From NCBI GenBank assembly GCA_028279265.1, contig JANQOC010000435.1, positions 1 through 5,351 on the forward strand: 5,351 nt of DNA. The letters are read 5' to 3'. Below the pieces are notes generated by a model that made no database searches, had not been told where the DNA came from, and worked only from the letters and a program-made list of their open reading frames with translations. Origin of the DNA: Hyphomicrobiales bacterium (GTDB lineage Bacteria; Pseudomonadota; Alphaproteobacteria; Rhizobiales; CAYWUX01). This document shows positions 1 to 5,351 of the stretch, in pieces; positions within the stretch are counted from its first letter, which is position 1, and the number at the start of each line of letters is the position of its first letter. The position numbers and the translations under genes are program-made.

Positions 1-1353
1 GTAAACCCGTCCAGAGCACATGTTCTTGCGGTGGCTTTGTTCGCTTTCACGGTGTTTACTCTAACGAATATTTCGGCGCATGCGATGAATATAAAAGAAA
101 TTACAAGTCCGTCGGGCATTAAGGCATGGCTGGTGGAAGAACATTCCGTTCCCGTCGTCTCCATGCGGTTTGCTTTCCGCGGCGGGGCGTCCCAGGATCC
201 TGCTGGTAAGGAGGGCGTGGCCTATTTCGTTTCCGGCATGCTCGATGAAGGGGCCGGAGATCTGTCATCGACGGAGTTTCAGCAAAAGGTTGAGGAAGTT
301 GCGGTCAAGCTGAGTTTCGATGCCTCCAGAGATGTGTTCACCGGCGGGTTCAGAACGATTTCGGATCGCCTGGACAAGTCGGTCGAGCTGCTTCGCCTGG
401 CCCTCACCAAACCGCGTTTTGATCAACAAGCCCTTGAGCGTATTCGTGGACAAATTATCACCGGGCTGAAATTCGACCTGAATGATCCCAACAAGATAGC
501 CGCCCGGGAATGGTTCAAACTGGCGTTCGATGCCCATCCCTATTCGCGATCCGTTAAAGGGTACGAGCAAACTCTCTCAAAAATTTCCCGTGATGACCTG
601 GTCAATTTCGTAGGCAATAACTTCGCCCGTGACAATTTGACAATCGCCGTTGTTGGCGACATCACGGAAGAGCGCCTCGGCAAACTGCTGGATGAGGTGT
701 TTAGCGGACTGCCGAAAAAATCGACCCTGAACAAGGTCGCTGAAGCGGCGCCCCCAAAGGGACCGGTTACCAAAGTCATTGAAATGGATGTTCCCCAGTC
801 CGTAGCCCAGTTTGGACGCACCGGATTGAAACGGGACGATGAAGATTTCATTCCCGCATATATTCTTAATTACATCATCGGTGGCGGTGGATTTTCCTCG
901 AAGCTGATGGAAGAGGTTCGTGAGAAACGGGGACTGGCCTATTCGGTTTACAGCTACCTGTCTCCCTATCGCCGGGGTTCAGCCTACATTGGCGGCGTCG
1001 CCACAGAGAACAAGTCTGTCGGAAAGTCTTTGCAGGTTATCCGGGAAGTGTTTGCGGATATGGCCAAAAATGGGCCGACGGCAGAAGAGCTGGAAAACGC
1101 CAAGCGATATCTCACGGGTTCCTATGCCCTGCGTTTTGATACGAGTTCTAAAATCGCCTCCCAACTCATGTGGATTCAGATCGAAAATCTGGGTCTGAAC
1201 TACATCGATGAGCGAAATGCAAATATTGAGAAGGTCACTTTGGAGGATATCAAGAGGGTCGCTGCCCGATTGCTCAAATCCGACGACCTGATCATAACAA
1301 TCGTCGGAAAACCCACGGATCTTCCAAAGGAGTCCAAAAACACGCCGGGATAA
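1..1353 (+). CDS. Secreted M16B-family (pitrilysin-like) protein, non-catalytic subunit type, 5' partial
   Basis: Numbering here takes the codon at base 1 as residue 1. The protein has the two-domain M16B layout: an N-terminal domain with a peptidase-like fold, then a C-terminal M16 domain with a glycine cluster (294-297) followed by an REKRGLAY segment (307-314). Catalytic M16 enzymes carry HxxEH after a Gly-Leu/Val-Ala; here that site reads YFVSG (75-79), so all three motif residues are replaced and no zinc site is expected. Arg307 and Tyr314 look like the R/Y pair that the non-catalytic partner contributes to substrate binding in two-subunit bacterial M16B enzymes. By analogy, a catalytic HxxEH gene should lie just upstream, outside the window. 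A hydrophobic stretch (about 8-22) ending in Ala-His-Ala (26-28) looks like a Sec signal peptide with a signal peptidase I site, so a periplasmic location is likely. The frame is open to the left edge. A GTG at base 31 would drop the Arg before the hydrophobic core and has no good ribosome binding site, so the true start is probably upstream. Confidence 0.9.
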   Translation, partial: VNPSRAHVLAVALFAFTVFTLTNISAHAMNIKEITSPSGIKAWLVEEHSVPVVSMRFAFRGGASQDPAGKEGVAYFVSGMLDEGAGDLSSTEFQQKVEEVAVKLSFDASRDVFTGGFRTISDRLDKSVELLRLALTKPRFDQQALERIRGQIITGLKFDLNDPNKIAAREWFKLAFDAHPYSRSVKGYEQTLSKISRDDLVNFVGNNFARDNLTIAVVGDITEERLGKLLDEVFSGLPKKSTLNKVAEAAPPKGPVTKVIEMDVPQSVAQFGRTGLKRDDEDFIPAYILNYIIGGGGFSSKLMEEVREKRGLAYSVYSYLSPYRRGSAYIGGVATENKSVGKSLQVIREVFADMAKNGPTAEELENAKRYLTGSYALRFDTSSKIASQLMWIQIENLGLNYIDERNANIEKVTLEDIKRVAARLLKSDDLIITIVGKPTDLPKESKNTPG

Positions 1354-1519
1354 TTGTCCGGAGACGATTTCATACCCCTTTGAACTGTGCTAAAGCAGAA
1401 ACCACTGAGACCGCGCGAGCCATCTGTGATGACCGGCTCCTTGGGAGCCCCCGAGCGCGGCCAACGCAAAGGCTTTGTTGAGCCCAGTTAACAATCCTCG
1501 TGGGGAGTGGCGCGATAAA
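1354..1519 (+). other. Intergenic leader between the M16 gene and pgi with overlapping inverted repeats
   Basis: This stretch separates the M16 stop codon from the preferred pgi start. It holds a perfect 6-bp hairpin, GGCTCC (1435-1440) with GGAGCC (1444-1449) and a 3-base loop. The same GGCTC can instead pair with GAGCC at 1417-1421. An outer 6-bp pair, CCGCGC (1411-1416) with GCGCGG (1455-1460), encloses both. No T-run follows, so it does not look like a classical intrinsic terminator. I see no convincing -35/-10 pair. It may hold the pgi promoter or an RNA structure in the pgi leader, but neither is shown by sequence alone. Confidence 0.4.
1502..1507 (+). promoter_or_regulatory. Probable ribosome binding site of pgi
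   Basis: GGGGAG lies 12 bases before the ATG at 1520, a slightly long but usable spacing. The reading frame can be extended upstream to TTG codons at 1475 and 1478, but the purine-rich AAAGG before them (1468-1472) is only 2-5 bases away, too close for good initiation. The ATG at 1520 is therefore preferred. Confidence 0.5.
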
Positions 1520-2848
1520 ATGGGGGTATTGCAATCCATAGACGGATGTCTGAAGACATCAATCGGCCCTTCGGGATTGACCGAGGGTGAACTCCAACAG
1601 AACTTGTCGCGTTTGCAACCTTCTCTTGAAGCCCTAAAACGGTCCTACCACGAGAAGTCCCTGCCACTCTTGCATGTCGCGGAACAGACGCAAGACATCG
1701 CGGACGCGCGGGAGGCGTTGCAGAAGCTTTCCACGGATGCAGAGACGATCATATTTCTTGGAACTGGCGGATCAAGCCTAGGTGGGCAAACGTTGGCCCA
1801 GTTCGGCGGTTGGTCTATCCCCGGCGACCAGGGACCGTCGGGGCAACAACTCCCACGCGTGCGATTTTACGATAATCTCGATCCCCGGACCTATACACTG
1901 GCTCTCGAACGTTTGGAATTCGAGAAGACCCGGTTCATTGTCACATCTAAATCCGGGGGAACCGGTGAAACCCTGGTTCAGACCCTGGCCACTCTGGACG
2001 CTGTCCGGTCTCGGGGATTGGAAGCAAAAATCCCTCACCTGTTTCTCGGATTGACCGAACCTGAGATTGAAGGTGGCGTGAATCCATTGCGCGCGCTCTT
2101 CCGGGACCTTGACGTCCCCATGCTCGAACACAATCCCGGTGTCGGCGGGCGCTATTCGGTGCTGACCAATGTCGGCCTGCTGCCGGCTCTGGCACGGGGA
2201 TTAAATGTGGAGGCCTTGCGAAGCGGGGCCCGCAAGAGCGTCGAGGCCATGTTGGCGGCCGGTGAGCCCGCTGACTGTCCGGCAGCCCTGGGGGCAGCCG
2301 TGACCATCGGCTTGTCAAAAAGCCACGACGTGTCGAATATTGTCATGCTCCCCTACGCAGACCGGCTGGAACGGTTCTCCAGGTGGTTCGTCCAGCTTTG
2401 GGCAGAAAGCCTCGGCAAGCAGGGCGAAGGCACCTATCCTATCGCCAATCTTGGACCTGTCGATCAGCATAGCCAGTTACAGCTCTATATGGATGGCCCC
2501 AACACACTGATGGTCAACATCATCCGCACATCGGTCGCGCGAACGGGCCCGGGTATTCCGGCGGATCTGGCCGGCAAAACAGGGCTCGATTATCTCGGTG
2601 GCCGGCAAATGGGCGATCTTGTTGACGCCCAGCAACATGCCATCGGGCAGGCCCTGATCGGCGCCGGGCGAGCTGTCAGGACGATAGACCTGGACCCGTT
2701 TGACGAAGAATCCATGGGCGAACTTCTGATGCACTTTATGTTGGAAACGATTTTCGCCGCCGGGTTGCTCGGTATTGATCCGTTTGATCAGCCGGCGGTG
2801 GAAACGGGTAAAATTCTGGCGAAGAATCGGCTTGCGGAATCCGGCTAA
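1520..2848 (+). CDS. pgi: Glucose-6-phosphate isomerase (short form)
   Basis: This cytoplasmic enzyme interconverts glucose-6-phosphate and fructose-6-phosphate in glycolysis, gluconeogenesis and entry to the Entner-Doudoroff and pentose phosphate routes. With the ATG start it has 442 residues. Sugar-phosphate isomerase (SIS) motifs run in order: GTGGSSLGG (81-89), the phosphate-binding SKSGGTGET (143-151), GGRYSV (209-214), ESLGK (296-300, with the probable catalytic Glu296), QHSQLQ (316-321, with the probable ring-opening His317) and the C-terminal signature FDQPAVETGK (422-431, with probable catalytic Lys431). The signature normally reads DQPGVE; here Gly is Ala. The length fits the roughly 450-residue bacterial forms, not the roughly 550-residue E. 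coli type. An upstream TTG at 1475 would add 15 unconserved-looking residues. The gene is followed after 25 bases by mutL, which suggests one transcript. The assignment is secure; the start is less so. Confidence 0.96.
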   Translation: MGVLQSIDGCLKTSIGPSGLTEGELQQNLSRLQPSLEALKRSYHEKSLPLLHVAEQTQDIADAREALQKLSTDAETIIFLGTGGSSLGGQTLAQFGGWSIPGDQGPSGQQLPRVRFYDNLDPRTYTLALERLEFEKTRFIVTSKSGGTGETLVQTLATLDAVRSRGLEAKIPHLFLGLTEPEIEGGVNPLRALFRDLDVPMLEHNPGVGGRYSVLTNVGLLPALARGLNVEALRSGARKSVEAMLAAGEPADCPAALGAAVTIGLSKSHDVSNIVMLPYADRLERFSRWFVQLWAESLGKQGEGTYPIANLGPVDQHSQLQLYMDGPNTLMVNIIRTSVARTGPGIPADLAGKTGLDYLGGRQMGDLVDAQQHAIGQALIGAGRAVRTIDLDPFDEESMGELLMHFMLETIFAAGLLGIDPFDQPAVETGKILAKNRLAESG

Positions 2849-2864
2849 CCAAGGATTCGTGTGT

Positions 2865-2868
2865 GAGG
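2865..2868 (+). promoter_or_regulatory. Ribosome binding site that selects the TTG start of mutL
   Basis: GAGG sits 5 bases before the TTG at 2874. The competing in-frame GTG at 2859 has AAGGA (2851-2855) only 3 bases upstream, which is too close. Spacing and protein alignment both favour the TTG. Confidence 0.6.
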
Positions 2869-2873
2869 CTCAC

Positions 2874-4676
2874 TTGGCTATTCAACAACTCTCATCTTCG
2901 ACAATCAATCGCATAGCAGCCGGCGAGGTTATCGAACGGCCCGCCAGTGTCGTGAAAGAGCTCGTTGAAAATGCGATCGACGCCGGTGCCGATCACATCG
3001 AGATCGTGACCGTCAAAGGCGGCATGGAACTCATTCGTGTGACGGACAATGGGCACGGCATGGACCCGTCGGATCTTTCCCTTTGTGTCGAGCGCCATGC
3101 CACGTCAAAGCTCAGTGATGACAGCCTTGTTAATATTTCCACCCTCGGATTCCGCGGCGAGGCCTTACCCTCCATTGGTTCGGTGGCCAAGCTTTCCATC
3201 AAGAGCAGATTCAAAGAGGGGGAGGCCTTCGAAGTCCGGGTGACGGCGGGTAAGAAATCCGAAATCCGGCCTGTGGCCCTGAACCGGGGCACCGTAGTCG
3301 AAGTCCGGGATCTTTTTTTTGCAACTCCGGCCCGGCTCAAATTCATCAAATCCGAACGCGCGGAGAACGCCGCCATCACCGATGTTATCAAGCGCCTGGC
3401 CATGGCCCACCCGCAAATTGCATTTGATCTGACAACCGGGGAGCGTAAAGGTTTCAGTGTGCAGCCCGTAGATATCCATGACCACCAGGCACTTCTGCAC
3501 CGTCTTGGACGGATCGTCAGTAAGGATTTCGTAGATAATGCCCAGATTGTTTCAGAAGAGCGGAAGGGGGTTAAGCTGAGCGGCTTTGCCGGTTTGCCGA
3601 CATTTCACCGGGCAACAACACAATGGCAGTTCCTTTTCGTCAATGGTCGGCCGGTGAAGGATAAACTGCTGATTGGAGCCGTCCGCGCCGCCTATAGCGA
3701 CCTGCTCCCCAATGGTAGGTTTCCAATTCTGACCCTGTTTCTGGATATTCCCCCGAGCGAGGTGGATGTCAATGTCCATCCGGCCAAAACCGAGGTGCGA
3801 TTCCGGGATTCCGGATTTGTGCGCAGCCTGATCATTAGTGCCCTTAAGAACGCCCTGGTGGAGGCCGGGTTTCGGTCGTCTTCCGTGCTCGGAGATAATA
3901 CACTTACCCGGCTTGGATTGGGCGCACAGAGGGGGCAAAGGGGAGCGGGTTCCGAATTTGGCGGAAGACAGCCGGAGTTCCCGAACCATGTGAACATGGC
4001 GCTGGCCGAACGCGCCCAGGCGCCCATTGAAGGGCTGGATATAGCCAGCGGCGATACAGCGCCTTCGAGGGCCGCATTGAAGCCTGAAGACTTCAATCAG
4101 CCATTGGGGGCAGCCCGGGCCCAGATTCATAAGAACTATATCATTTCCCAGACAGCGGATTCGATCGTTATCGTTGATCAGCATGCGGCTCATGAGAGGC
4201 TTGTCTACGAATCTCTGAAGCACGCCATGGAGACCCACGGGATTGAAAGACAGGGGCTTCTCATTCCCGAAATTGTCGAACTCGACCAGGAAATGGAAGA
4301 GGCTCTGATGTCCAGGACCGGTGAACTGGAAGAACTGGGTATTGTCGTCGAAAAGTTTGGCCCCCGCGCCGTGGCGGTTCAGGAAATTCCCGTGCTTTTG
4401 GACAAGGCCGATATTGGTCAGCTGATCCGGGACATCGCCGAGGAAATTCAGAGTTTCGACGGAACCCTGAGTTTGAAGGAAAGACTGAACGAGGTCTTTG
4501 CAAAAATGGCTTGTTACGGCAGTGTCCGCTCCGGGCGCATTCTCAATGGTGACGAAATGAATGCGCTGCTGAGGCAGATGGAAGCGACGCCAAACTCGGC
4601 CCAATGCAATCACGGACGCCCTACCTATGTGGAGCTCAGCCTGAACGACATCGAAAAGCTGTTTGGTCGACGCTAA
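2874..4676 (+). CDS. mutL: DNA mismatch repair protein MutL, endonuclease type
   Basis: MutL links mismatch recognition by MutS to strand incision and excision. The open frame extends upstream into pgi, but starting at TTG 2874 gives MAIQQL... and 600 residues. This places the ATPase residues at the same numbers as in E. coli MutL: Glu29 and Asn33 in KELVENAIDAGA (28-39), and Asp58 in DNGHGM (58-63). Further GHKL motifs are GFRGEAL (92-98), FVNGRP (255-260) and the ATP-contacting Lys305 in HPAKTEVRF. A poorly conserved, Gly/Ala/Arg-rich linker spans about 337-412. The C-terminal domain has DQHAAHERLVYE (435-446), which fits the DQHA(x)2E(x)4E metal site of MutL endonucleases, and CNHGRP (578-583) and a terminal FGR, also family endonuclease motifs. 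QGLLIP (460-465) fits the beta-clamp-binding pattern QxxLxP. The usual ACR-type motif reads ACY here (546-548). A nicking, MutH-independent enzyme is inferred. The gene lies 25 bases after pgi. Confidence 0.97.
   Translation: MAIQQLSSSTINRIAAGEVIERPASVVKELVENAIDAGADHIEIVTVKGGMELIRVTDNGHGMDPSDLSLCVERHATSKLSDDSLVNISTLGFRGEALPSIGSVAKLSIKSRFKEGEAFEVRVTAGKKSEIRPVALNRGTVVEVRDLFFATPARLKFIKSERAENAAITDVIKRLAMAHPQIAFDLTTGERKGFSVQPVDIHDHQALLHRLGRIVSKDFVDNAQIVSEERKGVKLSGFAGLPTFHRATTQWQFLFVNGRPVKDKLLIGAVRAAYSDLLPNGRFPILTLFLDIPPSEVDVNVHPAKTEVRFRDSGFVRSLIISALKNALVEAGFRSSSVLGDNTLTRLGLGAQRGQRGAGSEFGGRQPEFPNHVNMALAERAQAPIEGLDIASGDTAPSRAALKPEDFNQPLGAARAQIHKNYIISQTADSIVIVDQHAAHERLVYESLKHAMETHGIERQGLLIPEIVELDQEMEEALMSRTGELEELGIVVEKFGPRAVAVQEIPVLLDKADIGQLIRDIAEEIQSFDGTLSLKERLNEVFAKMACYGSVRSGRILNGDEMNALLRQMEATPNSAQCNHGRPTYVELSLNDIEKLFGRR
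3229..3309 (+). repeat. 12-bp direct repeat pair within mutL
   Basis: TCGAAGTCCGGG occurs at 3229-3240 and again at 3298-3309, exactly 69 bases apart. Both copies are in the same codon phase and encode the Glu-Val-Arg of FEVRV and VEVRD. The pair is probably coincidental reuse of codons on two beta strands, but recombination between copies would delete 23 codons in frame. Confidence 0.5.
3313..3320 (+). repeat. Eight-T mononucleotide tract inside mutL
   Basis: A run of eight T follows CTT-frame codons encoding Leu-Phe-Phe in the conserved DLFFATPAR segment of the ATPase domain (codons at 3312-3320). Phe could equally be written TTC, which would break the run. Gain or loss of one T would frameshift the gene about a quarter of the way in. 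Confidence 0.7.
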
Positions 4677-4726
4677 CCGGATCGCATTTTCACAAACACG
4701 CGTCTCATCTGCCTTGCGCCAGCGGT
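4677..4726. other. Convergent gap between mutL and the cupin gene
   Basis: Fifty bases separate the two stop codons. I see no strong GC-rich hairpin followed by a T-run on either strand, so a bidirectional intrinsic terminator is not evident; termination may be factor-dependent. Confidence 0.5.
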
Positions 4727-5146
4727 TTATGCCTTATTCATCGGATCGTTTTCCATTGCCGGAACATTGGTGACGTGCTCCCTGTCCGGGGCGGTCGCGC
4801 AAAATGCGACACACAGATAGGGCAAAGTCGGATGCGGATTGTGTCCCCTGTGCACCTTGCCGATAGGCTCTGAGTAAACATCGCCCGCCTTGGCGCGAAT
4901 GAGAACGCCCTCTTCAAAATGGGCTTCGAACTGGCCCTGCAACGCCAAAAAGAAGGTGGCGCCATTGTGCGCATGGGGATTGGTATATCCCATGGGTCGG
5001 ATCTCCGCTGTGTACACAAGAATGTTGGCTTGTGGATCTCTGGGCAGCGACTCATACAAACCCTCGAATAAGGTATTGCGGTGCAGGTCCTGGCCTTCGG
5101 GAACGAGACCCTCGATTTTCAAACGTAATTCATCAATGTCCGTCAT
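4727..5146 (-). CDS. Small single-domain cupin protein
   Basis: This 139-residue protein has one cupin beta-barrel domain and no signal peptide or membrane segment, so it is probably cytoplasmic. Cupin motif 1 is represented by HAH (58-60) and Gly71, but the usual metal-ligand Glu is replaced by Thr64 (next residue Phe65). Motif 2, G(x)5PxG(x)2H(x)3N, matches exactly with Gly88, Pro94, Gly96, His99 and Asn103. Three His ligands (58, 60, 99) could still hold a metal ion. The substrate and reaction cannot be told from sequence: small cupins include dioxygenases, isomerases, sugar-binding and regulatory proteins. The ATG start at 5146 is supported by AAGGA 8 bases upstream. The gene converges on mutL and is unlikely to share its regulation. 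The family call is firm; the function is unknown. Confidence 0.85.
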   Translation of the reverse strand: MTDIDELRLKIEGLVPEGQDLHRNTLFEGLYESLPRDPQANILVYTAEIRPMGYTNPHAHNGATFFLALQGQFEAHFEEGVLIRAKAGDVYSEPIGKVHRGHNPHPTLPYLCVAFCATAPDREHVTNVPAMENDPMNKA

Positions 5147-5154
5147 GTCGATTT

Positions 5155-5159
5155 TCCTT
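5155..5159 (-). promoter_or_regulatory. Ribosome binding site of the cupin gene
   Basis: On the minus strand AAGGA precedes the ATG at 5146 by 8 bases, within GGAAGGAAAATCGAC. This is ideal spacing and fixes the start. Confidence 0.65.
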
Positions 5160-5351
5160 CCGTAGATTTTGGACGGGAATTCAAATGAAGCATAAAGTGT
5201 TTTGGAAGAAAATTTGAGTATTAAGTCGTACCGGGACGCTGGATCCGTGAATCTCTGTCAGAAGCGACTTGTGACGACATTCATCTGAGCTTTAGACCTC
5301 ATTACAAAAACGCCATTCGAGCGGGATCCTGTCGACGGACCACCCCGGTAC
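5160..5351. other. Upstream region of the cupin gene, no supported gene
   Basis: This end of the window is more AT-rich near the cupin start and should contain its promoter, but I find no clear -35/-10 pair. Short frames are open from the right edge on the minus strand (19 and 30 codons before a stop). Either could be the tail of a gene beyond the window, but they are too short to assign. A weak 6-bp inverted repeat, AAGTCG (5223-5228) with CGACTT (5265-5270), has no evident role. Confidence 0.4.

Noticed and set aside
31..33. GTG as the start of the M16 gene.
   Set aside because: The frame is open to the window edge, no good ribosome binding site precedes it, and it would remove the positive charge expected before the signal-peptide core.
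2775..2873. A mutL start overlapping the end of pgi.
   Set aside because: It adds 33 residues with no match to the MutL N-terminus, while the TTG at 2874 has good Shine-Dalgarno spacing and matches family numbering.
3283..3320. A possible intragenic terminator ending in the T8 run of mutL.
   Set aside because: Only a 4-bp CCGG/CCGG pairing can be drawn before the T-run, too weak for an intrinsic terminator.
3552..4613. A 353-codon open frame on the minus strand opposite mutL.
   Set aside because: It shares codon boundaries with mutL, so its stops would require TTA, CTA or TCA codons in mutL, which are rare here. Its translation shows no recognisable domain, and mutL is unambiguous on the other strand.
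5187..5200. A 14-base match to the lac promoter region (minus strand ACACTTTATGCTTC), with nearby GAATTC, GGATCC and GTCGAC sites, suggesting cloning-vector sequence.
   Set aside because: The match does not extend into the flanks on either side, no polylinker order is reproduced, and the hexamers are individually common. A vector-database alignment extending well beyond 14 bases would overturn this.
5160..5351. Short minus-strand frames open from the right edge as a partial gene.
   Set aside because: They run only 19 and 30 codons before a stop, with no recognisable motif, and two frames compete.

Overview
The window looks like chromosomal core DNA of an alphaproteobacterium, most like the Rhodospirillales or a related lineage. 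The grounds are a moderately GC-rich sequence, an M16B peptidase-family gene that appears to be half of a catalytic/non-catalytic pair, a short-form glucose-6-phosphate isomerase, and a MutL of the endonuclease type ending in Phe-Gly-Arg-Arg. The taxonomic call is inferred from protein style and gene order; there is no rRNA or other marker.

Layout: (1) bases 1-1353, + strand, a secreted M16-family protein lacking the zinc-binding HxxEH motif, with its 5' end cut by the window edge; (2) bases 1354-1519, a leader or intergenic region with overlapping inverted repeats; (3) pgi at 1520-2848, + strand; (4) mutL at 2874-4676, + strand, 25 bases after pgi and best started at a TTG codon; (5) a 50-base convergent gap; (6) a small cupin protein at 4727-5146 on the - strand; (7) bases 5147-5351, the upstream region of the cupin gene, with no gene I can support.

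pgi and mutL very likely share a transcript, although sugar-phosphate isomerisation and mismatch repair are functionally unrelated. The M16 gene reads in the same direction but is separated by a longer gap, so pgi may have its own promoter. The cupin gene is convergent with mutL and independently transcribed. MutL carries both the GHKL ATPase motifs and the C-terminal metal-binding endonuclease motifs, so mismatch repair here is expected to be MutH-independent.

I found no CRISPR array, tRNA, rRNA, insertion sequence, phage gene or evidently undescribed system. The points most worth a second look are the catalytically dead M16 subunit, an eight-T slippage-prone tract in the mutL ATPase region, the structured pgi leader, and the cupin's missing metal-ligand glutamate.
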